Part shown: positions 1 through 6,049 of the stretch, one piece after another
Layout: every line of letters starts with the position of its first letter
How positions within the stretch are numbered: the stretch's first letter is position 1
The notes under the pieces: generated by a model
The model's database searches: none
The model's input: only the letters and a program-made list of their open reading frames with translations
What the model was told of the DNA's origin: nothing
NCBI GenBank assembly: GCA_958448375.1
Contig: CAUDDU010000066.1
Location: 1-6,076, forward strand
Origin: an uncultured Collinsella sp.
GTDB lineage: Bacteria; Actinomycetota; Coriobacteriia; Coriobacteriales; Coriobacteriaceae
Length of the DNA stretch: 6,076 nt
Direction: 5' to 3'
Program-made: the position numbers and the translations under genes

Positions 1-20
1 GTTCATCGCGAGTTCCGCAC

Positions 21-55
21 GCAAAGAAGGCCACTTAATGTGGCCTTCGTCTTGC
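21..55 (-). terminator. Probable intrinsic terminator of the minus-strand transferase gene
   Basis: A perfect 9-bp stem (GAAGGCCAC at 26-34, GTGGCCTTC at 40-48) closes a 5-nt TTAAT loop. Outside it, GCAA (21-24) can pair with TTGC (52-55) across a small internal loop. Read on the minus strand, the stem is followed by TTTGC, so the U-tract is short. It lies about 80 nt past the stop codon of the minus-strand gene. It could equally serve a plus-strand gene ending before the window, or both directions. The hairpin is seen directly; its role is inferred. Confidence 0.55.
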
Positions 56-131
56 GCAGGACTGTCCGAGCAGGGAACCTTATATGCCTCCGCCTGGACA
101 GACGTTTCAGTTGTGGCTCAGCAGCTAGCAG

Positions 132-2432
132 CTACTTAATCTTGGTCGTACCCGGCGCCAGGTTGGGGTCGGTCTCGTTGGCCTCGGTCTGGAAGTGCTC
201 GGTGTACACGTTCTTGCCGTCGCGGAACATCTCGTAGTATTGCATCTTGGCGTAATCCTCGCGCGCCTTGGTTGCGGCAGCGGCGGCGGCGTCGTCACCG
301 GTGACGTTGGAGGAGAGCGCCCAGCGCAGGCTGGCGTCCTCGTAGCCCACGGAGTTGATGGCGGGCAGCGACTCGCGCAGCGTCATGTGCGCCTTCTGGT
401 AGTCGGTCAGCGGCGCGCCGATTAGCTGCATGAGCTGGGTGGACAGGTAGTTGGTGGACAGGTCGTCGACCTCGCTCGTCTGGTCGCAGCCGGCAACGTC
501 GTAGTTGGCCCAGATGATGTAGTCGGTCTGCCACAGGCGCTCCTGGTGGGTGGCGTCGTCTTCGCTGGTAAACCACTTGTCATTGAACTTGGACGGGAAG
601 AACGGCTGGTGGTCGCCCCAGAACACCACGACCACCTTGCGGTCGAGCTTGCTCAGGGCGTTGAGGAAGTAGCGAAGCGCCTGGTCGGACTGCTCGATGC
701 ACGAGACATACTCGTCGACATCGGAGAGCGTGCCGTCCTCGACGGTCTTGGCGTCCAGATCGGTCGTGTCGATATTCAGGTGCATCTGCTTGTCGACCGG
801 CAGCAGGCCCGTGTCGTAGCCCGAGTGGTTCTGCATGGTCACGTCGAAGATAAACTGCGGATCGGCGTTCTGGTCGAGCAGCTCAAGAATCTTGTCGTAG
901 GTAGCCTGGTCGGTCACCATGCCGCGCAGGGTGTCAGCTCCCTGGAAATCGTTGATGGACAGGAACTGGTCAAAGCCGAAGTCCTTGTAGACGTTCTCGC
1001 GGTTCCAGTTGGTCGCGTGGTTGGGGTGCATGGCCGTGGTGGAATAGCCGAGCGATTTGAACTGCTCTGCCAGGTTCCCGGTTGTCTCCATGTTGTAGAT
1101 GGTGTAGGGGTACACGCCCGAGCCCAGGTTGGCCATGGAGTTGCCGGTCATAAACTCAAACTCGGTATTGGCGGTACCGCCGCCGTAGGCGCTCACGTAG
1201 AGCTTGCCGCGGCTGAGGCAGTTGGACAGGTTCTTAAAGTACTGCGGGCCCTCGTAGCCGGCGCGCATCTCCTGATAGATCGAAAGATCCGAGAAGGTCT
1301 CGTTCATGATGGCGATGACCGTGGGCTTCTCGCTGTCGAATTGCTCCTGGGCGGCGGCGCGCTCGTCGCTCTTAGCCGCGTCGGACTTGTCGTAGGCCTT
1401 GGCATACTTTTTGAGCGTAGCCTTGGCGTCATCGACAGAATAGTCGGCGGGTTTGGGCGGCTTGATGGACTGCGCTGCACTAATAAAGGCGGGCAGGTAA
1501 CCCTCGCGCCAGTAGCTCTCGAGCGGACGCCAGGTGTAGACGGTGATGCCGAGAGTGTTGTAGTAGTCGATGAGCGTGACATGCGCGGTCACACCGCCCA
1601 GGCACAGCACGGCGACGAGCAGGTTGGTGAGCAGCATGCGCTTGGCGTTGGCGGCGCCCTTCTGGCGATGCGGCGCGACCAGGCCGGCGTACTCGCACAG
1701 CAGCATAGCGATGGCGGTAAAGCCCATGGACAGCACGCAGAACAGCGAGATGGAGAAGGTGTAGCCGGTGCCGGCGACCGCGGCGGCGGTGGAGATGGCC
1801 GAAAGGTCGCCCGGCTGGATGGGCATGGATTTAAACGTGATGACGAAGAACTCGGCAATGCCCAGGACAAAGAGGGCAAAGGCCAGGACCGCGGGAGCTG
1901 CACCGTGGCGCTGGAACAGGAAGAACAGGCCGACCATGAGCGTGGTGATGATGGCCCACTCGAGCAGGATGCACAGGGGGTAGACCCAGGTAAAGTCGTG
2001 GTTGGACGAGACCTCCATGCCAAGCAGCGCAAAGACGCCGGCGAGCAGCAGGCACAGGACGGCGGCGACGAGCGGTTTGCCCACAAAGGCGTCGCGCAAA
2101 CGAGCGAGCTTGCCGGTGGGGGCGGGCGCATCGGCCGAGGCGAACGCAAAGACGCGCGGGGCGATGCGGTCGCGGGCGATACTGGCCCAGGCGCAGCCGG
2201 TGAGGATGGCATTGGTCAGGATGAGCATCACAAAGGCGAGCGGCTCGTTTTGGGCGACGAGGCCAATGGCGCCCCAAATGGTCAAAAAGAGCTGGAACAG
2301 GCCGAAGGCGACGCTCCACCCAAGAGCGCTTTTGGCAACGGTGCCCGACTGAGCGCGAATGGCCTTGGCCTCGCGCAAGACAAGGTAGACGGTCGCCGCA
2401 AGACCGACGAGCGAGATGGCGGCAGCGAACAT
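132..2432 (-). CDS. LTA synthase family / sulfatase-fold phosphoglycerol transferase, membrane-anchored
   Basis: This 766-residue polytopic membrane protein carries an extracellular alkaline-phosphatase-superfamily domain of the LtaS type. LtaS enzymes move glycerol-phosphate from phosphatidylglycerol onto a growing lipoteichoic acid or related envelope glycopolymer. About eight hydrophobic spans are visible (near residues 1-19, 38-60, 64-85, 118-138, 149-174, 180-200, 223-247, 266-286). A PIQPGDL motif (204-210), like one I recall in LTA-synthase-family membrane regions, lies between the last two pairs. A charged, alanine-rich linker (about 320-370) leads to the catalytic domain. Motifs match S. 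aureus LtaS in order and spacing: metal-ligand Glu378 in MNETF, nucleophile Thr420 in GGGTANTEF, Trp476/Arg478 in NWNRENVY, His536 in MQNHSGY, Asp607-His608 in WGDHQPFF. The Thr-to-His distance (116) equals that of LtaS as I recall it. ATG 2432 is chosen over GTG 2447 because an AGGAG lies between them. Catalytic residues appear intact. The exact polymer made is unknown, so no gene symbol is given. Confidence 0.88.
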   Translation of the reverse strand: MFAAAISLVGLAATVYLVLREAKAIRAQSGTVAKSALGWSVAFGLFQLFLTIWGAIGLVAQNEPLAFVMLILTNAILTGCAWASIARDRIAPRVFAFASADAPAPTGKLARLRDAFVGKPLVAAVLCLLLAGVFALLGMEVSSNHDFTWVYPLCILLEWAIITTLMVGLFFLFQRHGAAPAVLAFALFVLGIAEFFVITFKSMPIQPGDLSAISTAAAVAGTGYTFSISLFCVLSMGFTAIAMLLCEYAGLVAPHRQKGAANAKRMLLTNLLVAVLCLGGVTAHVTLIDYYNTLGITVYTWRPLESYWREGYLPAFISAAQSIKPPKPADYSVDDAKATLKKYAKAYDKSDAAKSDERAAAQEQFDSEKPTVIAIMNETFSDLSIYQEMRAGYEGPQYFKNLSNCLSRGKLYVSAYGGGTANTEFEFMTGNSMANLGSGVYPYTIYNMETTGNLAEQFKSLGYSTTAMHPNHATNWNRENVYKDFGFDQFLSINDFQGADTLRGMVTDQATYDKILELLDQNADPQFIFDVTMQNHSGYDTGLLPVDKQMHLNIDTTDLDAKTVEDGTLSDVDEYVSCIEQSDQALRYFLNALSKLDRKVVVVFWGDHQPFFPSKFNDKWFTSEDDATHQERLWQTDYIIWANYDVAGCDQTSEVDDLSTNYLSTQLMQLIGAPLTDYQKAHMTLRESLPAINSVGYEDASLRWALSSNVTGDDAAAAAATKAREDYAKMQYYEMFRDGKNVYTEHFQTEANETDPNLAPGTTKIK

Positions 2433-2439
2433 GCTGAGA

Positions 2440-2444
2440 CTCCT
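2440..2444 (-). promoter_or_regulatory. Shine-Dalgarno site that sets the transferase start
   Basis: On the minus strand, AGGAG is followed by 7 nt and then ATG at 2432. The upstream in-frame GTG at 2447 overlaps this site and has no comparable ribosome-binding sequence of its own. The five extra N-terminal residues of the longest open frame are therefore probably untranslated. Confidence 0.8.
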
Positions 2445-2506
2445 CACAAACTTAGAACCTACGAAAGCGGGGGTTTACCCGATTGTTACCAAGATATGCG
2501 CAGCAT

Positions 2507-2537
2507 TTGAGGGTTGCGCACAACAACCAGCCATAAT
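2507..2537 (+). promoter_or_regulatory. Weak candidate promoter for the nitroreductase gene
   Basis: TTGAGG (2507-2512) resembles a -35 box and CATAAT (2532-2537) a -10 box, but the 19-nt spacing is longer than the optimal 17. A start near 2544 would give a leader of about 100 nt. The competing candidate is GATAAT at 2584-2589, which is closer to the gene but lacks a -35 box. Both are motif matches only. Confidence 0.25.
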
Positions 2538-2634
2538 AACGCGCACGTGTGGCGGTGTGGCGTAATGTAGTGGCGACCTGCGCGATAATGGACGGGAATT
2601 ACACGGAAACGTAAAGGCTTCTTAAAGAATTAGC

Positions 2635-2639
2635 GAGGA
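2635..2639 (+). promoter_or_regulatory. Shine-Dalgarno site of the nitroreductase gene
   Basis: GAGGA lies 7 nt before ATG 2647. A second purine run, GAGG at 2641-2644, sits too close to the start to be the main site. The ATG at 2639 reads only three codons before a stop, so 2647 is the start. Confidence 0.65.
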
Positions 2640-2646
2640 TGAGGCG

Positions 2647-3495
2647 ATGAACGAGCAGGTTTGCACCAAGGCTGTGGATACGTGTGGCTATCCGGTCGAG
2701 ACCACGGGCAATGCGGTGCTGGACACGTTGGAGCACCGTTCCTCAACGCGTGCCTTCGCGCGTGATGACGACGACCGTCCCGTGGCGGTGACCGACGAGC
2801 AGCGGGCGGCAATTTTGCATGCGGCGAGTCGCGCGCCGTCGGCGGGCGCCATGATGATGTATTCCATCGTGAGCATTCGCGAGCAGGCTACGCTGGACCG
2901 CCTGGCCGACCTGTGCGACCACCAGCCCATGATCGCCAAGGCGCCCTGGGCACTAATATTTGTGGTCGATTATGCCAAGTGGATCGATCTGTTTGAGCAC
3001 GTGGGCTGCTTTGAGCCCGAATTTGTCGAGCGCACGGGTAAGGCGCCCCGCCGCGCGCCGGGTTTGGGCGACTTTGCCATCGCGGCCCAGGACGCCGTGA
3101 TCGCCGCGCAAAACGCCGTGGTTGCCGCCGAGGCTCTGGGTCTGGGGAGCTGCTATATCGGTGATATCGTCGAGAATGCCGAGGAAGTTGCCGGGCTGCT
3201 GGACTTGCCGCCCTATACCATGCCGCTGTCGATGCTCATCATCGGCACGCCCCGTAAGGAGCGCCCGGCAATCGCGCATCCCGTGGTGAACCTGGTGCAC
3301 GAGGAGCGCTACTGCCGCGCCGATGCTGCGACCATGGACGCGCAGGTGGCCGAGATGGACGCGATGTTTCGCCCGCATGCCCGCGAGGTGGGCGAGCGCG
3401 TGGTGGATATCTACACCCGCAAACACACTAGTCCCTTTATGGCCGAGATGAGCCGCTCCATGGAGTGGTGGTTCAAAAACTGGCTCGGAAAATGA
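2647..3495 (+). CDS. Nitroreductase-family FMN oxidoreductase
   Basis: This 282-residue protein is predicted to be a soluble, FMN-dependent NAD(P)H oxidoreductase of the nitroreductase fold. Such enzymes work as dimers and reduce nitro, quinone or flavin substrates; the physiological substrate cannot be read from the sequence. The FMN-phosphate motif HRSSTRAF is at 30-37. APSAGAMMMYS (63-73) occupies the usual second flavin-contact loop. The stretch CDHQPMIAKAP (90-100) resembles a subgroup of anaerobe nitroreductases I recall. ALGLGSCYIGDI (163-174) and MPLSMLIIGTP (192-202) are the classic C-terminal fold motifs. A Trp-rich C-terminal tail (about 263-282, with EWWFKNW) extends past the minimal domain. 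There is no signal peptide and no membrane span. The Asn usual in the second flavin loop is Ala68 here. The gene appears monocistronic, divergent from the transferase and followed 9 nt after the stop by a strong palindrome. The family call is firm; the subfamily is not. Confidence 0.88.
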   Translation: MNEQVCTKAVDTCGYPVETTGNAVLDTLEHRSSTRAFARDDDDRPVAVTDEQRAAILHAASRAPSAGAMMMYSIVSIREQATLDRLADLCDHQPMIAKAPWALIFVVDYAKWIDLFEHVGCFEPEFVERTGKAPRRAPGLGDFAIAAQDAVIAAQNAVVAAEALGLGSCYIGDIVENAEEVAGLLDLPPYTMPLSMLIIGTPRKERPAIAHPVVNLVHEERYCRADAATMDAQVAEMDAMFRPHAREVGERVVDIYTRKHTSPFMAEMSRSMEWWFKNWLGK

Positions 3496-3504
3496 CAGAT
3501 GAGG

Positions 3505-3523
3505 CAAAGGGACAGTCCCTTTG
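3505..3523. repeat. Perfect 19-nt palindrome with CAAAGGGACAG core; possible terminator
   Basis: CAAAGGGAC and GTCCCTTTG flank a single central A, a perfect inverted repeat. As RNA it folds into an 8-bp stem with a CAG loop, followed by TTAC, which is a poor U-tract. It begins 9 nt after the nitroreductase stop, so it may help end that transcript. Its CAAAGGGACAG core recurs in the opposite orientation in the hairpin at 5984-6021. This points to a dispersed REP-like family rather than a simple terminator. Confidence 0.7.
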
Positions 3524-3613
3524 TTACATTCCATATCGCCGTGGTGGCCTAAAGGCCGTATAAATGTTTATCTAGCTGGGAAAACGGTGCCGTGCAAGTG
3601 CAGGCCGATTACC

Positions 3614-3619
3614 TATAAT
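3614..3619 (+). promoter_or_regulatory. -10 box of the probable kup promoter
   Basis: A perfect TATAAT lies 35 nt before the kup start codon. No good -35 is present at the expected distance: 3591-3596 reads CGTGCA and 3592-3597 reads GTGCAA. A start near 3626 would leave a leader of about 29 nt, too short for a riboswitch. The weak -35 suggests either modest basal activity or an activator. This is a sequence match only. Confidence 0.5.
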
Positions 3620-3639
3620 TCCTTCGAACATTAAAGTTG

Positions 3640-3644
3640 GGAGG
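3640..3644 (+). promoter_or_regulatory. Shine-Dalgarno site that sets the kup start
   Basis: GGAGG lies 10 nt before ATG 3655. An in-frame TTG at 3637 would lengthen the protein by six residues, but it overlaps this ribosome-binding site and is rejected as the start. Confidence 0.75.
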
Positions 3645-3654
3645 AAACCGGCTT

Positions 3655-5682
3655 ATGGAACAAAAGGCCAAGGAGGCAGCCTCGCACGCTGCGATTCCTG
3701 TGAGCATCTCGGCGATGCTCGTCACGCTAGGCGTGGTGTACGGCGATATCGGCACCAGCCCCATGTATGTAACCAAGGCGCTCGTTGCCGGCAACGGCGG
3801 CATCGGAAGCGTCACGGAGGAGTTCGTGCTCGGCGCGCTCTCCCTTGTCGTGTGGACGGTCACGTTGCTGACCACCATCAAGTATGTGCTCATCTCGCTG
3901 CGCGCCGATAACCATGGTGAGGGCGGCATCTTTGCCCTGTACAGCCTGGTCAAGCGCTGCGGCAAGTGGCTTATCATCCCCGCCATGCTGGGTGGCGCCG
4001 CGTTGCTCGCCGACGGCATCCTGACGCCGGCCGTTACCGTTACCACGGCCATCGAGGGCCTGCGCACTATCCCGGCGGTTCATGCCGTGCTGGGCGATGA
4101 CCAGGGCCGCGTCGTCGCCATTACGCTCGCCATCATCATCGTGCTCTTCTTGGTACAGCGCATCGGTACGGCCAAGATCGGTCACGCCTTTGGCCCCATC
4201 ATGACGCTGTGGTTCCTATTCCTGGGCGGCACGGGTCTGTTCTTTGTCTTACAGCACCCCGCCGTGCTGCTGTGCCTCAACCCGCTCCGCGGCATCGCCT
4301 TTTTGTTGAGCCCCAACAACCACGCGGGCATCATGATTCTGGGCAGCTGCTTCCTCGCCACCACCGGTGCCGAGGCGCTCTACTCCGACATGGGCCACGT
4401 CGGCCGCGGCAATATCTACGCTACCTGGCCGTTCGTTAAGTGCTGCCTGCTGCTGTCCTATATGGGCCAGGGCGCTTGGCTTATGAACAACGCTGCCAAC
4501 CCCGAGCTCATGGGCATTGCCGATCTCAACCCGTTCTACCAGATGCTCGCCCCGGGCCTGCGCCCGTTTGCCGTCGGCCTTTCCACCGTCGCGGCCATCA
4601 TTGCCTCGCAGGCGCTCATCACCGGTGCATTCTCGCTGGTGTCCGAGGCCAGCCGTCTGGACCTCATGCCGCACATGCAGGTCTTCTACCCTGCCGAGAC
4701 CAAGGGCCAGCTCTACATCCCCATGGTCAACAACGTCATGCTTGTCGGCTGCGTCATTGTGGTGCTGCTGTTCCAGAACTCGGCGCATATGGAAGCCGCC
4801 TACGGCCTTGCCATTACGCTGACTATGATGTGCACCACGCTGCTGCTCTTCTTCTACCTGCACGAGGAGCGTAAGCTCAAGGTTGCTCCGTGGATCTTCG
4901 CAGCCTTCTTCCTTTTGCTCGAAGGCTTCTTCTTCGTGAGCTCGCTCACCAAGTTCTTCCACGGCGGCTATTTCACCATCCTCATGGCTGCACTCATCAT
5001 GGGCATTATGGTGTGCTGGTACAACGGTACGGCTGTTGAGCAGCGCCAGTTTACGCTGCTGCCGCTGCGCAGCTACCTGCCGCAGCTCAAGCGCCTGCGC
5101 GATGACGATCGCTACGAGCGCCTGAGCGACAACATCGTGTACCTGACCAAGGACACCCATACCGACTACATCGACCGTGATATCGTCTACTCGATTCTGG
5201 ACAAGCATCCCAAGCGCGCTCGCGCCTGGTGGTTTGTGAATGTCGAGACCATGGACGAGCCGCATACCTTTGCCTATTCGGTCGAGACGTTCGGCACCGA
5301 CTACGTGTTCCGCGTGCATCTGTACCTGGGCTACAAGATTAACCAGCGCGTCAATGCCTATCTGCGTCAGGTCGTTCAGGACCTGGCTGCCACCGGCGAG
5401 CTGCCGCCGCAGACGCATGACTACTCGGTCTACAAGGATCCGGGTAACATCGGTACGTTCAAGTTCGTCCTGATCCGTAAGCTTCTGGCGCCCGAAAGCG
5501 ATGTGGAGCCCAGCGAGCGTACGGCCATCACGCTCAAGTACATCATCCGCCGCGCCGCCGGCACGCCCGCACGCTGGTACGGCCTGGAGAACTCCAACGT
5601 GAGCTTTGAGTACGTGCCGCTGTTCACCAAGTTTAAGGCCGTGAACAAGATGCAGCGCCTGGCTCCCAACGAACGCCCGTAG
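3655..5682 (+). CDS. kup: KUP/HAK/KT-family potassium uptake transporter
   Basis: This 675-residue protein imports potassium through the cytoplasmic membrane, by proton symport in characterised KUP members. It is full length. The membrane part (about 18-456) holds roughly 12 hydrophobic spans and the family signatures in order: GVVYGDIGTSPMY (26-38), RADNHGEGGIFALY (83-96), GAALLADGILTPA (114-126), TTGAEALYSDMGH (236-248), MGQGAWLM (270-277), IASQALITGAFSL (316-328) and GQLYIPMVNN (351-360). Acidic residues equivalent to E. coli Kup Asp23, Glu116 and Glu229 are present as Asp31, Asp120 and Glu240. The cytoplasmic C-terminal domain (about 460-675) includes DRDIVYSILDKHPKRA (507-522) and FGTDYVFRVHLYLGY (546-560). 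From memory it resembles the lactobacillus-type KUP tail more than the E. coli one. Some Firmicute KUPs are inhibited by c-di-AMP; nothing here shows whether this one is. The gene has its own likely promoter at 3614 and is followed by a small membrane protein gene after 61 nt. Confidence 0.95.
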   Translation: MEQKAKEAASHAAIPVSISAMLVTLGVVYGDIGTSPMYVTKALVAGNGGIGSVTEEFVLGALSLVVWTVTLLTTIKYVLISLRADNHGEGGIFALYSLVKRCGKWLIIPAMLGGAALLADGILTPAVTVTTAIEGLRTIPAVHAVLGDDQGRVVAITLAIIIVLFLVQRIGTAKIGHAFGPIMTLWFLFLGGTGLFFVLQHPAVLLCLNPLRGIAFLLSPNNHAGIMILGSCFLATTGAEALYSDMGHVGRGNIYATWPFVKCCLLLSYMGQGAWLMNNAANPELMGIADLNPFYQMLAPGLRPFAVGLSTVAAIIASQALITGAFSLVSEASRLDLMPHMQVFYPAETKGQLYIPMVNNVMLVGCVIVVLLFQNSAHMEAAYGLAITLTMMCTTLLLFFYLHEERKLKVAPWIFAAFFLLLEGFFFVSSLTKFFHGGYFTILMAALIMGIMVCWYNGTAVEQRQFTLLPLRSYLPQLKRLRDDDRYERLSDNIVYLTKDTHTDYIDRDIVYSILDKHPKRARAWWFVNVETMDEPHTFAYSVETFGTDYVFRVHLYLGYKINQRVNAYLRQVVQDLAATGELPPQTHDYSVYKDPGNIGTFKFVLIRKLLAPESDVEPSERTAITLKYIIRRAAGTPARWYGLENSNVSFEYVPLFTKFKAVNKMQRLAPNERP

Positions 5683-5731
5683 GCGCCGACGGGTTGCACG
5701 GAGTTGGTTTTCGATGGACAAGATTGAGACC

Positions 5732-5738
5732 GGGGAGG
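5732..5738 (+). promoter_or_regulatory. Shine-Dalgarno site that sets the small-protein start
   Basis: GGGGAGG lies 5 nt before ATG 5744 and is the strongest ribosome-binding match nearby. The upstream in-frame ATG at 5714 is preceded by a T-rich stretch with only weak complementarity. The 74-residue reading is therefore less likely than the 64-residue one. Confidence 0.7.
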
Positions 5739-5743
5739 CAAAC

Positions 5744-5938
5744 ATGGATGCAAAGATGCTTGATGGCCGCGAGGTGGTTGCCGAGCTGGTACGTGAGGCG
5801 CGTGTCGACGCCGCCGAAGATCGGTTCTTCACGAATCGTGCCAACATGGACATGGCCGACCGCGTGATCTCGATCGTGGCACTGGTATTTGGAGCGGTGT
5901 GCGTGTGTGCCCTGCTCGCGCACGTGCTGTTTGTCTAG
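5744..5938 (+). CDS. Small single-span membrane protein of unknown function, downstream of kup
   Basis: I do not recognise this 64-residue protein. Residues 1-39 are hydrophilic and largely charged, with a probable amphipathic helix around 9-28 (REVVAELVREARVDAAEDRF). Residues about 41-64 form one hydrophobic span that runs to the C-terminus and contains Cys53 and Cys55, separated by one residue. There is no signal peptide. The arrangement suggests a tail-anchored protein with its N-terminus in the cytoplasm. The start is set by GGGGAGG at 5732; an alternative ATG at 5714 would add ten residues. It lies 61 nt after kup on the same strand with no clear promoter or terminator between them, and a strong terminator follows 46 nt after its stop. 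Co-transcription with kup is therefore likely. A role as a KUP accessory subunit is possible but rests on position alone. Coding is supported by the ribosome-binding site and the sensible membrane topology. Confidence 0.7.
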   Translation: MDAKMLDGREVVAELVREARVDAAEDRFFTNRANMDMADRVISIVALVFGAVCVCALLAHVLFV

Positions 5939-5967
5939 CGACCGCCGGTTGCAAAGGCTATACACTT

Positions 5968-5997
5968 GGAACCACCACAAGGGAAACCACCACAAAG
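5968..5997 (+). repeat. Tandem 15-nt repeat (duplicated terminator arm)
   Basis: Two adjacent 15-nt units, 5968-5982 and 5983-5997, match at 13 of 15 positions and share an identical AACCACCACAA. The second unit is the 5' arm of the terminator hairpin that follows. The first can pair with the same 3' arm over 11 bp plus 3 more beyond a one-base bulge. Confidence 0.8.
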
Positions 5998-6028
5998 GTG
6001 CCTGTCCCTTTGTGGTGGTTTTTGTTTT
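5984..6028 (+). terminator. Strong intrinsic terminator of the kup transcript
   Basis: A perfect 15-bp stem (5984-5998 with 6007-6021) closes an 8-nt loop TGCCTGTC. The T-rich run from 6019 to 6029 (TTTTT G TTTTT) continues past it. This is a textbook rho-independent terminator on the plus strand. On the minus strand the stem contains CAAAGGGACAG (complement of 6002-6012), the same core as the palindrome at 3505-3523. The terminator may therefore have arisen from, or double as, a copy of that repeat. Confidence 0.85.
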
Positions 6029-6049
6029 TGAGAGAGGGGCGGGGCGCTG

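Larger units (their letters stand above)
2433..2646. other. Divergent intergenic region between transferase and nitroreductase genes
   Basis: This 214-nt stretch separates two divergently transcribed genes and must carry signals for both. It has no plausible coding sequence. On the plus strand there are two weak promoter candidates: TTGAGG (2507-2512) with CATAAT (2532-2537) at a long 19-nt spacing, and an isolated GATAAT (2584-2589) without a recognisable -35. No convincing minus-strand promoter is visible. Possible operator-like elements are the palindrome TGCGCA at 2497 and again at 2515, TTACC at 2475 and 2486 (11 bp apart), and the inverted repeat TTCTT-A-AAGAA at 2619-2629. None is a recognised regulator site. 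Confidence 0.5.

Noticed and set aside
120..133. A tandem AGCAGCT duplication overlapping the transferase stop codon
   Set aside because: Two 7-nt copies are within chance or slippage range and no function is suggested by the context.
40..237. A 65-codon plus-strand open frame across the end of the transferase gene
   Set aside because: It starts inside the 26-48 hairpin, lacks a ribosome-binding site and overlaps the C-terminal coding region of a well-supported gene.
546..2510. A 654-codon plus-strand open frame antisense to the transferase gene
   Set aside because: It is the complement of a gene with intact LtaS catalytic motifs and spacing. Its translation is low-complexity and rich in Val, Gly, Asp, Glu and His with no recognisable domain, as expected for an antisense frame in GC-rich DNA.
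2639..2650. A three-codon ATG AGG CGA TGA frame that overlaps the nitroreductase start
   Set aside because: It looks like a minimal leader peptide with an ATGA overlap, but its ATG has no spaced ribosome-binding site of its own and it probably arises by chance in the purine-rich start region.
3546..3557. A short palindrome GGCCTAAAGGCC between nitroreductase and kup
   Set aside because: As RNA the stem is only 4 bp with a 4-nt loop and no U-tract follows. It is too weak to call a terminator or operator.
3496..3654. A ydaO-type c-di-AMP riboswitch in the kup leader
   Set aside because: Such riboswitches often precede potassium transporter genes, but I see none of the conserved blocks. The likely transcription start near 3626 also leaves only about 29 nt of leader.
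5676..5693. An inverted repeat CCCGT/ACGGG overlapping the kup stop codon
   Set aside because: A 5-bp stem with an 8-nt loop is common by chance at this GC content, and the following sequence is not a proper U-tract, so it does not separate kup from the small gene.
4249..5853. A 534-codon minus-strand open frame antisense to kup and the small-protein gene
   Set aside because: The plus strand encodes an unmistakable KUP transporter here. The antisense translation has no domain or membrane pattern and arises from GC-rich codon bias.
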